Under the pieces are notes generated by a model. The model worked only from the letters and a program-made list of their open reading frames with translations, did no database searches and was not told where the DNA came from. This document shows, piece after piece, positions 1-9,301 of a DNA stretch of 64,000 nucleotides. Position 1 is the first letter of the stretch. Every line of letters starts with the position of its first letter. This stretch comes from Terrirubrum flagellatum (lineage in GTDB: Bacteria > Pseudomonadota > Alphaproteobacteria > Rhizobiales > Beijerinckiaceae), in the NCBI RefSeq assembly GCF_022059845.1, contig NZ_CP091851.1:3100001-3164000 (forward strand). The letters run 5' to 3'. The position numbers were made by a program, and so were the translations under genes.

Positions 1-1
1 G

Positions 2-613
2 CTGCACGCCTGGGGAGATGCAAAGGAAGACGCGAAGCTGTCGCGCAATCTGCGCAAATGGGCGGGTCCCGACGCCGACCTGATGTTCGACGGCTCAGCC
101 GGTTGGGATTACGTCACCTCGATGTGGTTCGGCCGCGTGCTCGAGGAATGCGGTTTTCTCTGGTATGAGGAGCCAATGCGCGAATTCGAACTCAACGGCT
201 ACAAAAAGCTTTGCGACGCGCTTGATATACCGGTTCTCGCAGCAGAAACATCGGACGGTTGCCACTGGAATATGGCGACATGGATCCAGATGGGGGCGCT
301 CGACATGACTCGCGTCAACACCAATTTCAAAGGCGGCTTCACGGGATCGATGAAGATCGCCCACTTGTCCGACAGTCACGGCATGCGCTGTCAGGTGCAT
401 GGCATGGGGCTCGCCAACGCGCAGCTCTGCGCCGCGATCCGCGTGAATGACTATTACGAGCAGCTCGTCATCAATGAGACGCAGATCAATAATCTGAAGA
501 CGCTCGGCAAGCTCGCGATCATCAATGGCGACCTCAACGTGTCCGGCGAGCCTGGCCTCGGTTATGATGTCGACTGGGCGCATGTCGAGCGTAACGCCGC
601 TACAAGCGCGTAA
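2..613 (+). CDS. Enolase-superfamily (mandelate racemase/muconate lactonizing) enzyme, 3' part
   Basis: The left edge cuts this gene; about 203 C-terminal residues remain in an open frame from base 2. The barrel-domain landmarks of the superfamily are visible: a metal-ligand Asp in MFDGSAGWD, a Glu in WYEEPM, a second Glu in LAAETSDG, and a candidate catalytic His in CQVHGMG. Such enzymes abstract an alpha proton from a carboxylate and most often dehydrate aldonic or aldaric acids. The stop codon lies 3 bp before a permease start, so it is in one operon with the following importer genes. The substrate cannot be read from the sequence; acid-sugar dehydratase is inferred from the neighbours. 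Confidence 0.88.
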   Translation: MHAWGDAKEDAKLSRNLRKWAGPDADLMFDGSAGWDYVTSMWFGRVLEECGFLWYEEPMREFELNGYKKLCDALDIPVLAAETSDGCHWNMATWIQMGALDMTRVNTNFKGGFTGSMKIAHLSDSHGMRCQVHGMGLANAQLCAAIRVNDYYEQLVINETQINNLKTLGKLAIINGDLNVSGEPGLGYDVDWAHVERNAATSA

Positions 614-616
614 GCG

Positions 617-1564
617 ATGGATGGCGTAGCGCTCAATCCGGCTCCGAAGGCGGCCCCGCTGCGCCGCCTTGCGGATGCCGTCGGCGATATATCCGAGAGC
701 CGATACTGGGCGTGGTATCTGCTGGCGCCAAGCCTCGTTCTCATTTGCGCGGTGGTGCTCTATCCGACGTTGTGGGGCATCGGGCTGAGCTTCCGCGAAA
801 TGCGGCTCAACCGCCTTGATCTCGGAACCGGCTTCGTCGGCCTGAAACATTATCAGGCGATGCTCGACGATCCCGTGTTCTGGCTGTCGCTGCGCAACAC
901 CATTGTCTGGACGACCGGCGCCGTGATTGGCGAGCTTGCGCTCGGTCTCGCCGCCGCGCTGCTGATCAACCGCGATCTGCCGGGCTTCCGGCTCGCCTCG
1001 GTTCTCATCCTGCTGCCATGGTTTCTGCCGAACGTCGTCGCCGGCCACATGTGGGCGCTGATGCTCGATCCGCGGCTCGGCGTCATCAACGATCTTCTCG
1101 TGAAGGCAGGCCTTCTCACGGGATATAAGGCCTGGTTCGCCGATCCCGACACGGCGCTCGCATCTGCGCTGGTGGTCGAAATCTGGCACGGATTTCCCTT
1201 CTTTGCGCTGCTGCTGCTTGCGGGCTTGAAAGCCATTCCGCAGGATCTTTACGAAGCCGCGGCGATCGACGGCGCCGGCGCCGTCAGGCAGTTTCGCCAT
1301 GTGACGCTGCCGCAGCTCAACACGATCATCGTCGCCGCCGTGGTTTTGCGCGTCATCAGCCTCGTCAATTCGCCTGATATCATTCTCATTCTGACCGGCG
1401 GCGGCCCCGGCCGCTCCACGCTCGTCCTGTCGCTGCACGCATTCCTGAAAGTGAACAAGGAATTCAATTTCGGCGCCGGAAGCGCCATCGCCGTGCTGCT
1501 GTTCATTCTGCTGATGGCGTTTTCCTATCTCTATGTCCGTCTCTCCAACGTGATGAAGGACTAG
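617..1564 (+). CDS. Sugar ABC transporter permease, MalF/UgpA type
   Basis: A 315-residue inner-membrane permease of carbohydrate uptake family CUT1. It has six predicted hydrophobic segments and the cytoplasmic EAA loop near residues 212-231 (EAAAIDGAGAVRQFRHVTLP), which docks on the ATPase. The N-terminal 40 residues are soluble, as is usual for this half of the pair. It starts 3 bp after the enolase-family gene and ends 2 bp before the MalG-type partner. The matching binding protein and ATPase are not adjacent and are presumably upstream of the window. The transported compound is probably a sugar or sugar acid, from context only. Confidence 0.9.
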   Translation: MDGVALNPAPKAAPLRRLADAVGDISESRYWAWYLLAPSLVLICAVVLYPTLWGIGLSFREMRLNRLDLGTGFVGLKHYQAMLDDPVFWLSLRNTIVWTTGAVIGELALGLAAALLINRDLPGFRLASVLILLPWFLPNVVAGHMWALMLDPRLGVINDLLVKAGLLTGYKAWFADPDTALASALVVEIWHGFPFFALLLLAGLKAIPQDLYEAAAIDGAGAVRQFRHVTLPQLNTIIVAAVVLRVISLVNSPDIILILTGGGPGRSTLVLSLHAFLKVNKEFNFGAGSAIAVLLFILLMAFSYLYVRLSNVMKD

Positions 1565-1566
1565 GG

Positions 1567-2427
1567 ATGGCCCGCCTCCGCAACGTCTCCAGCATGTCCG
1601 GCCGCAAGCGCATCGGCGATATCCTTGCGACGATCGCTGTCGCGGCGATCGTCGCCTTCTCGATCTTCCCGATCGCCTGGACGCTTCTGGTCTCGCTGAA
1701 GCCGGAGGAGGATATCGTCACCGCGACCATGTCCTACATTCCGCGGCGCGTGACCTTCGAGAATTATATCGCGATCTGGACGCGCTCGAATTTTCCGATC
1801 CTGATCGGGAACAGCGCCGTGGTGACGACGATCACCGTGGCGCTTTGCACGATCGTCGGAACGCTCGCGTCTTACGCTGTGACGCGCTTCCGCTTCGCCG
1901 GGCGGCGCAGGCTGATGATGTTCTATCTCGTCGTCCGCATGTTTCCGGCGGTGATGATCATTATTCCACTGTTCGTCATCATGCGCGGCTTCGGGTTGCT
2001 CGACAGCCGGCTTGGCCTGGCTCTGGCCTATGCGACGTTCCTGCTGCCGGTTTTCATCTGGATGATGAAAGGCTTCTTTGAAGCCGTGCCGGCGGATCTG
2101 GAGGACGCCGCGCGCATCGATGGCGCAAGCCGGCTCGGCGCGATGGTCCGTGTCGTGCTACCGCTCGTCGTCGGCGGCCTCGTGGCGACGGCGGTGTTCA
2201 TCGCTATCGGCGCCTGGAACGAATTCCTGTTTGCGCTGATGCTGACGACAAGCACGGGATCGCGGACGTGGCCGGTCGGGCTGCAACTGATGGTCGGCGA
2301 ATTTCAACTGCCCTGGGGATCGCTCGCGGCCGGCGGCATTATTTCCATTCTGCCGGTGATGATGCTTTTCGCGATCGTGCAGCGCTCAATGGTGCGTGGC
2401 CTCACCGCCGGCGCAGTGAAGAGCTGA
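1567..2427 (+). CDS. Sugar ABC transporter permease, MalG/UgpE type
   Basis: A 286-residue partner permease of the CUT1 family with six hydrophobic segments and the EAA loop EDAARIDGASRLGAMVRVVLP near residues 178-198. The C-terminal VQRSMVRGLTAGAVKS ending is typical of MalG-type subunits. It follows the MalF-type gene after 2 bp, so translation is probably coupled. It is the last gene of a rightward operon and converges on the leftward dehydratase operon, with 144 bp between. No clear terminator hairpin with a T-tract was found in that gap. Confidence 0.9.
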   Translation: MARLRNVSSMSGRKRIGDILATIAVAAIVAFSIFPIAWTLLVSLKPEEDIVTATMSYIPRRVTFENYIAIWTRSNFPILIGNSAVVTTITVALCTIVGTLASYAVTRFRFAGRRRLMMFYLVVRMFPAVMIIIPLFVIMRGFGLLDSRLGLALAYATFLLPVFIWMMKGFFEAVPADLEDAARIDGASRLGAMVRVVLPLVVGGLVATAVFIAIGAWNEFLFALMLTTSTGSRTWPVGLQLMVGEFQLPWGSLAAGGIISILPVMMLFAIVQRSMVRGLTAGAVKS

Positions 2428-2571
2428 CGCGAGCCGAGAGTCTTGCCGCGAGACGTGACGACGCGAGAAGACTGAAATCGTATTATGGCCAGGGACGGCC
2501 ATGATCGCGCTCTCATGCCGATGGGTTCCTGGAGACGCATCGCCAAGGCGCGCAAGATAGAATCATGAACG

Positions 2572-3747
2572 CTACCAGTTCGCGATCCGTCCATCCGGTA
2601 AGACAGACTCGACCGCGGGAATGACTTCCTGTTCGAAAGGATGCCTGGCCGCCGCAGCTTCGTCGATCTCAATGCCGAGTCCCGGCATGTCAGGAACCAT
2701 CCAGCTATGGTCCCTAAGTTGCAACGGATGCAAGGAGCAAATCTCTTCGAACCACGGCACAATGCCAACCGCCTCTTCCTGAATGACGAAGTTGGTGGTC
2801 GCCACGTCGAAGTTGAGCGCCACTGCGCCCGCCACAGGCCCCATAGGATTATGCGGGCATACACCCATATGCGCTGCTTCAGCAATCGCAGCGATCTTGC
2901 GACCGCCAGAGAAACCGACACAGTGGGCGAGATCAGGCTGGATATAGGCGACCGCGCGGGATTCAGCGATGTCAGCGAACTCGCGGGGCGTGAACAGTCT
3001 TTCTCCAGTCGCGAGTGGGCACTCCACCCGACGCGCAATATCGGCCATCGCTCTTGCATCGCCAGGCTGAATTACTTCTTCGCAGAAGAGCGGCTTGATA
3101 GGCGCTATGGCGTTGACGAAGGCGATCGCGGCGTCCACCGAGTCGGGACGTCCGTGGAAATCAACCATGATATCCACGTCGTCGCCGACGCGTTCGCGAA
3201 CCGCCTGCGCAAGCTTTTCGGTATGGCGCACAGCTTTGATGGGCGCATCGTAACCATTGTAAGGCACGAAACCGAGCTTGATAGCATCGTACCCCATCTC
3301 GACAGTTTTCTGAACGGCGTCGCAATAGGCGCCAATATCGGAGGCAGGGACCTTGAATCCCGCCGCGCCGCGTCCCAGGTGCGTGTAGACGCGCACCTTG
3401 TCGCGCGCCTTGCCGCCCAATAATTGCCAGACAGGCGCTCCGAGCGACTTCCCTTTGATGTCCCAAAGCGCCTGCTCGATGCCTGAGACCGCCGTCAATC
3501 CGATCGAGCCCAGCGGCCAGAAGCTGAAGCGAGTCATCCTGTTGACGAGATGTTCGATGCGCATCGGATCTTCTCCGATGACGAACGGCGCCAGATCGTC
3601 GATTGCGCCTTTGACGGCTCGGGTCTTCCATTCAAGCGTCGCCTCGCCCCAGCCATGCAGTCCTGGCTGATCCGTCAGCACTTTGACGAAAATCCAGTTC
3701 CGATGAATTGCGTTGACGATGACCGTGTCGATACGAGTGACTTTCAA
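2572..3747 (-). CDS. Galactonate-dehydratase-like enolase-superfamily protein
   Basis: A 391-residue protein when begun at the TTG at 3745-3747. That start is preceded by AGGGAG nine bases upstream and gives the usual family N-terminus (MKVTRIDTVIV). A longer frame to another TTG at 3807 would overlap the upstream gene and add residues foreign to the family. Visible active-site residues are Lys157 (AIKLGF), Asp196 and His198 (VDFHGR), Glu223 (CEEV), Glu249 (GERL) and His299 (CPHNPMGP). The pattern matches DgoD-like acid-sugar dehydratases. It is the last gene of a leftward GntR-dehydratase-dehydratase unit. The exact substrate is unknown. Confidence 0.87.
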   Translation of the reverse strand: MKVTRIDTVIVNAIHRNWIFVKVLTDQPGLHGWGEATLEWKTRAVKGAIDDLAPFVIGEDPMRIEHLVNRMTRFSFWPLGSIGLTAVSGIEQALWDIKGKSLGAPVWQLLGGKARDKVRVYTHLGRGAAGFKVPASDIGAYCDAVQKTVEMGYDAIKLGFVPYNGYDAPIKAVRHTEKLAQAVRERVGDDVDIMVDFHGRPDSVDAAIAFVNAIAPIKPLFCEEVIQPGDARAMADIARRVECPLATGERLFTPREFADIAESRAVAYIQPDLAHCVGFSGGRKIAAIAEAAHMGVCPHNPMGPVAGAVALNFDVATTNFVIQEEAVGIVPWFEEICSLHPLQLRDHSWMVPDMPGLGIEIDEAAAARHPFEQEVIPAVESVLPDGRIANW

Positions 3748-3796
3748 GATACTCGACTCCCTATCTTCGCTGGCCGCGCTCCGTTCTGGTGGGCGC

Positions 3797-4957
3797 TTAT
3801 TCGACAACGTTGGCTTCGAGAAATGCGCGGTTCATTTCGATGCCGAGGCCCGGCGCGCGATTGAGCTTGAGGTTGCCGTTGGAATTATCGAGCGGCGCGT
3901 CGATAAGGTGATCATACTTCGAAAGATTCCATTCCGAGGTCTCGAGTTTGTAGAAATTCGGCACCGTCATCATCACCTGCGCGCCGGCCACGACGTTAAT
4001 TGGTCCGGCGGCGTCGTGAGGCGACACCGGAACGTAGTAGGCTTCGCATAGCGCGGAAATTTTCTTCAGTTCAGTGATGCCTCCGGTCCATGTCACGTCG
4101 GGCATGATGTAGTCGGCCAGCTTGTTTTCAAGAACCGGCACGAAATCCCACTTGGTGTGACCGCGTTCGCCCCACGAAATCGGAGCGCTGACCTTCTCGC
4201 GCACCTGCTTGAGAGCATTGATGCTTTCGGGCGGGCAAGGTTCTTCGAACCAATCGATGTCGCCGGCCTCTTCGAGAGAGCGGCACAGGCGTATCGCTGT
4301 CGGCACGTCGAAGCGGCCATGCGCATCGATCAGGATTTCTATATCGCGGCCCGCGGTTTCCCTGATTAGCGCCGTCAACTCTGCGGCCTTCTGCTCATCC
4401 CTGCGCGTCATGCCGCCATCGAGGTAGCCCTCGCGCTGTTCACGGGCGACACCCTCCACGATCGGACCTTGTTGAGGAAACGGGTCGAACTTGAGCGCAG
4501 TGTGACCCGATTTCACGATGTCACTGATTTCGGCGATGATGGCTTCCTTGCTCGTGAACTTGCGCTGGTTTGGATGCGTATAGAGCGCAATTTCATCACG
4601 CACCGGTCCACCTAGAAGCTCATATATCGGCTTGCCAAGAGTCTTTCCGCGAATATCCCAAAGCGCGATATCGATCGCGCTGACGCATTCCACGGCCGCA
4701 CCCCGGCTGCCCATATAAGTGAAGCTGCGGAAAAGCTTGTGCCAAAGGCGCTCGATATGCGCCGGATTTTCGCCGACCATCATATTGCTGATCTGCCGAA
4801 GCATTGCAGTGAGAGCGCGGTTCGCAATCTTTGTTGTTGTGGTGATCTCGCCCCAGCCGCTCAGGCCTTCGTCAGTCGTAACCTCTACAAACAAAAACTC
4901 GCCCCAATAGGAGGCTCCTGACTTGATGAGCCAAGGCTTGACGCCTGTGATTTTCAT
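3797..4957 (-). CDS. Enolase-superfamily acid-sugar dehydratase-like protein
   Basis: A 386-residue protein from the ATG at 4957, which has GGGAG eight bases upstream; a GTG three codons earlier is a weaker alternative. Key residues visible are Lys156 (LKFDPF), Asp211 and His213 (LIDAHGR), Glu238 (FEEP), Glu264 (WGERG) and His314 (SPHDAAGP). These are the metal ligands and acid/base groups of the mandelate racemase subgroup, with a DgoD-like layout. It lies between a GntR regulator gene (44 bp upstream) and a second dehydratase (49 bp downstream), all leftward. Two different dehydratases in tandem suggest epimeric substrates or successive steps; this is inference. Confidence 0.88.
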   Translation of the reverse strand: MKITGVKPWLIKSGASYWGEFLFVEVTTDEGLSGWGEITTTTKIANRALTAMLRQISNMMVGENPAHIERLWHKLFRSFTYMGSRGAAVECVSAIDIALWDIRGKTLGKPIYELLGGPVRDEIALYTHPNQRKFTSKEAIIAEISDIVKSGHTALKFDPFPQQGPIVEGVAREQREGYLDGGMTRRDEQKAAELTALIRETAGRDIEILIDAHGRFDVPTAIRLCRSLEEAGDIDWFEEPCPPESINALKQVREKVSAPISWGERGHTKWDFVPVLENKLADYIMPDVTWTGGITELKKISALCEAYYVPVSPHDAAGPINVVAGAQVMMTVPNFYKLETSEWNLSKYDHLIDAPLDNSNGNLKLNRAPGLGIEMNRAFLEANVVE

Positions 4958-5001
4958 TTGTTTCACTCCCGCTAGGAAACACTTTTTGCTCGGTCGGAGC
5001 G

Positions 5002-5709
5002 CTATCCCGTGCGCGCTATTGCGCTCGCCCGCATTTGCTCAAGAATATGCTGGCCGGACCCTTCGACATGGCGCGCGACGAGCTCGGCGGCGCGATCGGC
5101 GTCGCCAGCTTTGATATAGGCGATAAGATCGCGGTGATCCTTCATGACCTGCGCTCGTCGGGCGAGTGTGAAATTGAACTGGCGACTGACCGCGCGAAGC
5201 ACCTCCCGATGTTTCCACCAAAGCTCCGCTGCGTGTTGATTGTAATGTCGCTCATAGATCAGCGTGTGAAAATTGGTGTCGAGGTCGCTATGCCTGATGG
5301 GATCAGCAAAATTGTTGGCTTCGATCTGGCTCTGGATCCACTCAAGCTTGGCGATGTCGGCCTCCGTCGCCATCCCGACAAACCACCGCGTCAGCGTCGG
5401 CTCGATCAGGACGCCGATTTCGTAGATGTCGCGAATGAAATCGCGATCTATCGGCCGGACGCGAGCGCCCCGATTGCGCGTAAAGATGACAAACCCTTCG
5501 CCGCGCAAAAGCTGCAGCACCTCCCGGACAGGCGTCGTTGAGCTTCCGTGATGTTTCGCGAGATCCGCGACAACGAGCCGCTGGTTGGCCTTGAGCCGCC
5601 CGGAGACGATGTCTTCGCGGATCGCCTTGTAGAGGAGCGCGGCCCTTTCGGTGGAGGCGCCAATCGGGTCAATCCCCGCTGGCGGTAGAGCCTTGTAGTC
5701 ACTGACCAC
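5002..5709 (-). CDS. GntR-family (FadR/FCD subfamily) transcriptional regulator
   Basis: A 235-residue regulator. The N-terminal winged helix-turn-helix covers about residues 20-85 and includes a TTPVREVLQLLRGEGFV recognition region. The C-terminal all-helical FCD-type domain has His-containing helices (DTNFHTLIYERHYN, ARHVEGSGQHI) that usually bind a metal and a carboxylate effector. The start is a GTG at 5709. The gene heads the leftward dehydratase unit and is divergent from the sugar importer beginning at 5896, so it probably controls both arms in response to a sugar acid. The effector is not predictable from sequence. Confidence 0.9.
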   Translation of the reverse strand: MVSDYKALPPAGIDPIGASTERAALLYKAIREDIVSGRLKANQRLVVADLAKHHGSSTTPVREVLQLLRGEGFVIFTRNRGARVRPIDRDFIRDIYEIGVLIEPTLTRWFVGMATEADIAKLEWIQSQIEANNFADPIRHSDLDTNFHTLIYERHYNQHAAELWWKHREVLRAVSRQFNFTLARRAQVMKDHRDLIAYIKAGDADRAAELVARHVEGSGQHILEQMRASAIARTG

Positions 5710-5895
5710 GTCACACGCCTCCCGGACCCTGACCGTATGTGTATCCGGTTAGATAATATACGATCTAGCCACATTGACACGTAATCCTGGCTCTGCAACC
5801 GTCCGGTATTGGAGCGACGTCTCAGAAAAACAGCTTCAGATCAGGGTGGAGTTCAACGACCCAGCCAGCCGCCATCGGCGGAAAGGGAGGAACTG
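5710..5895. promoter_or_regulatory. Divergent promoter region between GntR gene and sugar importer
   Basis: This 186-bp region separates two head-to-head units and must carry both promoters. An A+T-rich stretch at 5740-5770 contains an imperfect inverted repeat, GTAT at 5741-5744 and ATAC at 5758-5761, a plausible operator for the adjacent GntR protein. A TTGACA hexamer lies at 5774-5779 but has no convincing -10 box at the usual spacing. The binding protein has a strong ribosome site, GGGAGG at 5884-5890. Confidence 0.4.
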
Positions 5896-7380
5896 ATGTC
5901 TAGTCTCGATCTCGGCCGCGCCATTCGTCGCGGCGTGTCGTCGGCTGCCATTGCGGCGTCGCTCATGGCCACGTCGGCATTGGCTCAACCTCCCGTCGAC
6001 TTGACCAAGTGGTCGCCGGAATATGTTCGTTCGATCGCCGGCACAAAGGACTTCGATACGGCGGCCGATTGCGGCAAGGTGACGCCTTTGGATTACAAAG
6101 GACGTCTGACGTTTTGGTATCAAGGTGTTTTCGAAGGCGACCCTGATCTGCTGAGGCAATATTACAAAGACTTCTTTGCAGCGTTCAGGAAAACATATCC
6201 CAACATTCAGCTCGAGGATCAGGCGCTCACCTACAACGATCTGCTGGATAAGTTCCGAACAGCGCTGCTCGGCAACGCCGCTCCGATGTTGGTGCGGCTT
6301 CAGATTCTGGGCGGGGTCGAATTCGCCTCGAAAGGATATCTTCAGGAGTTAAAACCCGAAGATGTCGGCTACTCGACCGAGGATTTCTGGCCTGGAGCCA
6401 TGAAGTCGAACATGTGGAAGGGTAAGACCTACGGGATCCCGACCAACAACGAGACGATGGCTTTGATCTGGAACGCTGACATATTCAAGCGTGCCGGACT
6501 CGATCCCGAAAAGCCGCCGGCGACCTGGGACGATGTGGTCAAGTATTCCAAGCAGATTCACGACAAGCTCGGAGTCTCGGGATACGGCCTCGTCGCCAGA
6601 AAGAACGCCGGCAATACGCCCTACCGATTCCTGCCGCAGCTATGGGGCTATGGCGGCGGCGTGTTTGACGAGGCCGCGTCGCGACCAGAGTACAAGCAAA
6701 TTCAGCTGAACAGCCCGGCGAGCAAGAAGGCTCTGCAGGCGTCATATGATATGTATGTGCGCGACAAGTCCGTGCCTGTCTCAGCGTTGACCAATCAACA
6801 GGCTGACAATCAGCCGCTGTTTTTGGCTGGTCAGCTTGGCATGATGATTTCGCATCCCTCTGACTATGACGTCATGCAGGACCTGAAGAAAAAGGTCACG
6901 GGGAGCGACGTCCAGAAAGCCCAGACCGTCATCGACAACATGCGTTACGGCCTTATCCCGACCGGACCGGACGGCAAGCGTTTCGTCGTCTTTGGCGGCT
7001 CCAACATGCATATCCTTAAGCCCGAATATGTGGATGGCGGAAAGGTGGATCAGCCCGCCGCCAAGGCGCTCGCCTGCTTCTGGACGAGCCCGGAATGGTC
7101 TCTGAAGATGGCGTATGCCGGATCGAATCCGGGCAATCTCAATGGTTTCAAGACCAAATGGATGAAAGAGCGTCTGGAGAATATCAAGTTCCTCGACGTT
7201 ACGACGTCCATGCTGCCTTACGGGGTTCCGTTCCCGACGATCCCGGAAACGCCGGAGATTATGAACATTGTTGTGCCTGACATGCTGCAGAATGCGCTCA
7301 CGGGCACAATGAGCGTCGATGAGGCGGCGGAAGACGCCGCCAAGAAGATCAAGAACATCATGAACGGCGGCAAGCTATAA
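5896..7380 (+). CDS. Sugar ABC transporter substrate-binding protein
   Basis: A 494-residue periplasmic binding protein (family 1 extracellular solute-binding protein). The ATG at 5896 is chosen because GGGAGGA lies just upstream and the product then starts with a Sec signal peptide (Arg-rich start, SSAAIAASLMATSALA, cleavage after about residue 34). The mature part has typical landmarks (LTFWYQGVFEGDP, YGIPTNNETMALIWNADIFKRAGL). It is longer than common 420-450-residue relatives. It is the first gene of a rightward operon with two permeases, an ATPase, an RraA-like protein and a dehydratase. The ligand is likely a sugar acid or oligosaccharide, by context only. Confidence 0.88.
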   Translation: MSSLDLGRAIRRGVSSAAIAASLMATSALAQPPVDLTKWSPEYVRSIAGTKDFDTAADCGKVTPLDYKGRLTFWYQGVFEGDPDLLRQYYKDFFAAFRKTYPNIQLEDQALTYNDLLDKFRTALLGNAAPMLVRLQILGGVEFASKGYLQELKPEDVGYSTEDFWPGAMKSNMWKGKTYGIPTNNETMALIWNADIFKRAGLDPEKPPATWDDVVKYSKQIHDKLGVSGYGLVARKNAGNTPYRFLPQLWGYGGGVFDEAASRPEYKQIQLNSPASKKALQASYDMYVRDKSVPVSALTNQQADNQPLFLAGQLGMMISHPSDYDVMQDLKKKVTGSDVQKAQTVIDNMRYGLIPTGPDGKRFVVFGGSNMHILKPEYVDGGKVDQPAAKALACFWTSPEWSLKMAYAGSNPGNLNGFKTKWMKERLENIKFLDVTTSMLPYGVPFPTIPETPEIMNIVVPDMLQNALTGTMSVDEAAEDAAKKIKNIMNGGKL

Positions 7381-7396
7381 TAGCTTGATGTCCAGC

Positions 7397-7425
7397 GTGA
7401 CCGGCGACAGATCGGCGCCGGTCGC
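7397..7425 (+). other. Intercistronic hairpin after binding-protein gene
   Basis: GTGACCGGCG at 7397-7406 pairs with CGCCGGTCGC at 7416-7425 (ten pairs, one G-U) around a nine-base loop. It lies between the binding-protein stop and the first permease, with no T-tract. Hairpins here commonly stabilise the upstream message or lower read-through, giving more binding protein than membrane components. That role is inferred. Confidence 0.5.
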
Positions 7426-7451
7426 CATCTCTGACCACCAAGGCGCCATCG

Positions 7452-8411
7452 ATGACCGCGGCGACAAGCCTGGCTGAGGCCAATCCGCGACCAGGTTCGA
7501 CGTTTTTCGCCTCGCTAAGGCGGGCATGGGACCATCGCGCGGATTATCTCTATGTGGCGCCGGCGCTGGTGGTGATGCTGATCGTCATTGCCTACCCTAT
7601 CTACTACACCGTCGAATTGTCGTTTTTTAATACGCCGCCAAGTCTTCAATTACGCGACAAAGAGTTTATCGGACTCGACAATTATTCCGTGATACTCGGC
7701 AGCGACGTGTTTTGGCGCGTCACTCTCAACACGTTCATCTGGACAATAGCCTCGACCGTCGTCGCCTTTGGACTTGGATTTGGGACGGCGCTCGCTCTTA
7801 ACCGGGAATTCCATGGCCGCGGCGTGTTACGGGCCATCTTGATCATCCCCTGGGTCATCAGCGCTGTCGCAGCGTCCTATATCTGGAAGTGGATTTATCA
7901 CTCGAATTTTGGCGTCATCGGCGCTGTTCTGGTTGAACTCGGCTTCGTCAACCGCCCTCCGAACTTCATCGACAGCGTCGGCACGGTCTTGCCGTCGCTG
8001 ATCGTTGTGAATGTTTGGCGTGAATTTCCGTTTGCGATGATCATGATGACCGCGGGCCTTCAAACAGTGCCCGACCAGCTGCTACGGGCGGCGCGGGTGG
8101 ATGGCGCCAGCGCGTGGCAGCGCTTCTGGCACATCACGTTTCCTCATCTGCGGGGCGTATCGACCGTTACCGTGCTGCTGCTTGCGGTAGCGAATTTCAA
8201 TTCGTTCATCATTCCCTGGATCATGACCGGCGGCGGCCCCTCAAACGCTTCGCACATCTGGATCACGCATATCTATGAACTCGCCTTCGGTCGCCAGCGC
8301 TGGGGCATTGCGGCCGCATATTCGGTGCTGCTGTTCTTCATTCTGATGACGCTTGGCTATTTCTACGTTCGAGCGCTCAGCGGCGGCGAGCGGAAAGAGC
8401 GCGGCGCATGA
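7452..8411 (+). CDS. Sugar ABC transporter permease, MalF/UgpA type
   Basis: A 319-residue CUT1 permease. A 35-residue cytoplasmic start (RRAWDHRADYLYVAPAL) leads into six hydrophobic segments. The EAA-type loop near residues 211-230 reads LRAARVDGASAWQRFWHITFP. A conserved MTGGGPSNAS segment lies in the last periplasmic loop. It follows the binding-protein gene after 71 bp containing a hairpin and overlaps the next permease by 4 bp (ATGA), which indicates translational coupling. It forms the membrane channel together with the gene starting at 8408. Confidence 0.9.
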   Translation: MTAATSLAEANPRPGSTFFASLRRAWDHRADYLYVAPALVVMLIVIAYPIYYTVELSFFNTPPSLQLRDKEFIGLDNYSVILGSDVFWRVTLNTFIWTIASTVVAFGLGFGTALALNREFHGRGVLRAILIIPWVISAVAASYIWKWIYHSNFGVIGAVLVELGFVNRPPNFIDSVGTVLPSLIVVNVWREFPFAMIMMTAGLQTVPDQLLRAARVDGASAWQRFWHITFPHLRGVSTVTVLLLAVANFNSFIIPWIMTGGGPSNASHIWITHIYELAFGRQRWGIAAAYSVLLFFILMTLGYFYVRALSGGERKERGA

Positions 8412-9289
8412 CGTTGATGGCCAACGACACTGTATCGAAAGTTCGCAAACCTATCGACGCCTGGCGTTGGGCTGGGCGTTTCTTCCTCCTTGTTATGCTG
8501 CTCTTTACTGCATTGCCCATGGTCTGGATGCTGCTGACGTCGCTCAAGTCCGGCTTCGCGGCGATGCAGTTTCCACCCCAATGGTGGCCAAACGAACCAA
8601 CCCTGGCGAGCTACCGGAAGCTTCTGGATCCAAACAACAGCGTGGGTCAGGATTTCCTGCGCTTCTTCTGGAACAGCCTTTTCGTTTCGACGATGTCGAC
8701 GATCCTTTCGGTCATTGTTGCGGTTCCCGCAGCTTATGCATTCTCGCGGTTCGAGTTTCCTGGGCGGAAATTTCTTTTCTTTTCAGTGCTGCTGCGAAAC
8801 ATGTTCCCCGCAGTGATCTTTCTTGTGCCGCTCTTTATCCTGATGCGCTTGCTCGGCCTTGTGAACACTCATGGCTCCTTGATCCTCACCTATCTCACGT
8901 TCGGTCTGCCGCTCGCGATCTGGCTGCTCAAGGGCTTTTACGACAACATTCCCTATCAGCTCGAGCAGGCCGCCCGGATTGATGGCGCGACCCGTTTCAA
9001 AGCGTTTCTCTTGATCGTGATGCCGCTTTCGACGCCCGGGATCATCGCCACGGCAATCTACTCCTTCATCGGCGCCTGGAACGAATACATCTTCGCCTAC
9101 ACGTTCCTGAACAAAAACGAGCAGCTGACGTTGCCAATCGGCATCCAACGCTTCTTTTCAGAAAATACGTCGGATTTCCCTGGACTCATGGCGGCGAGCT
9201 TCATGATGAGCGTGCCTGTCGTCGTGCTTTTCCTGCTGCTCCAGCGGTACTTCGTGCGCGCACTCACTGAAGGCGCTGTCAAACATTAG
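8408..9289 (+). CDS. Sugar ABC transporter permease, MalG/UgpE type
   Basis: A 293-residue CUT1 partner permease with six hydrophobic segments and the EAA loop EQAARIDGATRFKAFLLIVMP near residues 187-207. The ending VRALTEGAVKH is typical of MalG-type subunits. The start codon overlaps the stop of the MalF-type gene. The ATPase gene follows after 12 bp. The conserved EAA sequence resembles that of the permease at 1567-2427, but the two systems are separate operons. Confidence 0.9.
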   Translation: MTLMANDTVSKVRKPIDAWRWAGRFFLLVMLLFTALPMVWMLLTSLKSGFAAMQFPPQWWPNEPTLASYRKLLDPNNSVGQDFLRFFWNSLFVSTMSTILSVIVAVPAAYAFSRFEFPGRKFLFFSVLLRNMFPAVIFLVPLFILMRLLGLVNTHGSLILTYLTFGLPLAIWLLKGFYDNIPYQLEQAARIDGATRFKAFLLIVMPLSTPGIIATAIYSFIGAWNEYIFAYTFLNKNEQLTLPIGIQRFFSENTSDFPGLMAASFMMSVPVVVLFLLLQRYFVRALTEGAVKH

Positions 9290-9301
9290 AAGGCAGTTCG
9301 C

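Noticed and set aside
95-1438. A 447-codon open frame on the minus strand
   Set aside because: It is antisense to the dehydratase and permease genes, which have clear family motifs. Its composition (very rich in Arg, His, Gln, Asp) is that of a GC-rich shadow frame.
2641-3423. A 260-codon rightward frame opposite the DgoD-like gene
   Set aside because: The minus-strand product has all active-site residues of its family, so the plus-strand frame is a shadow.
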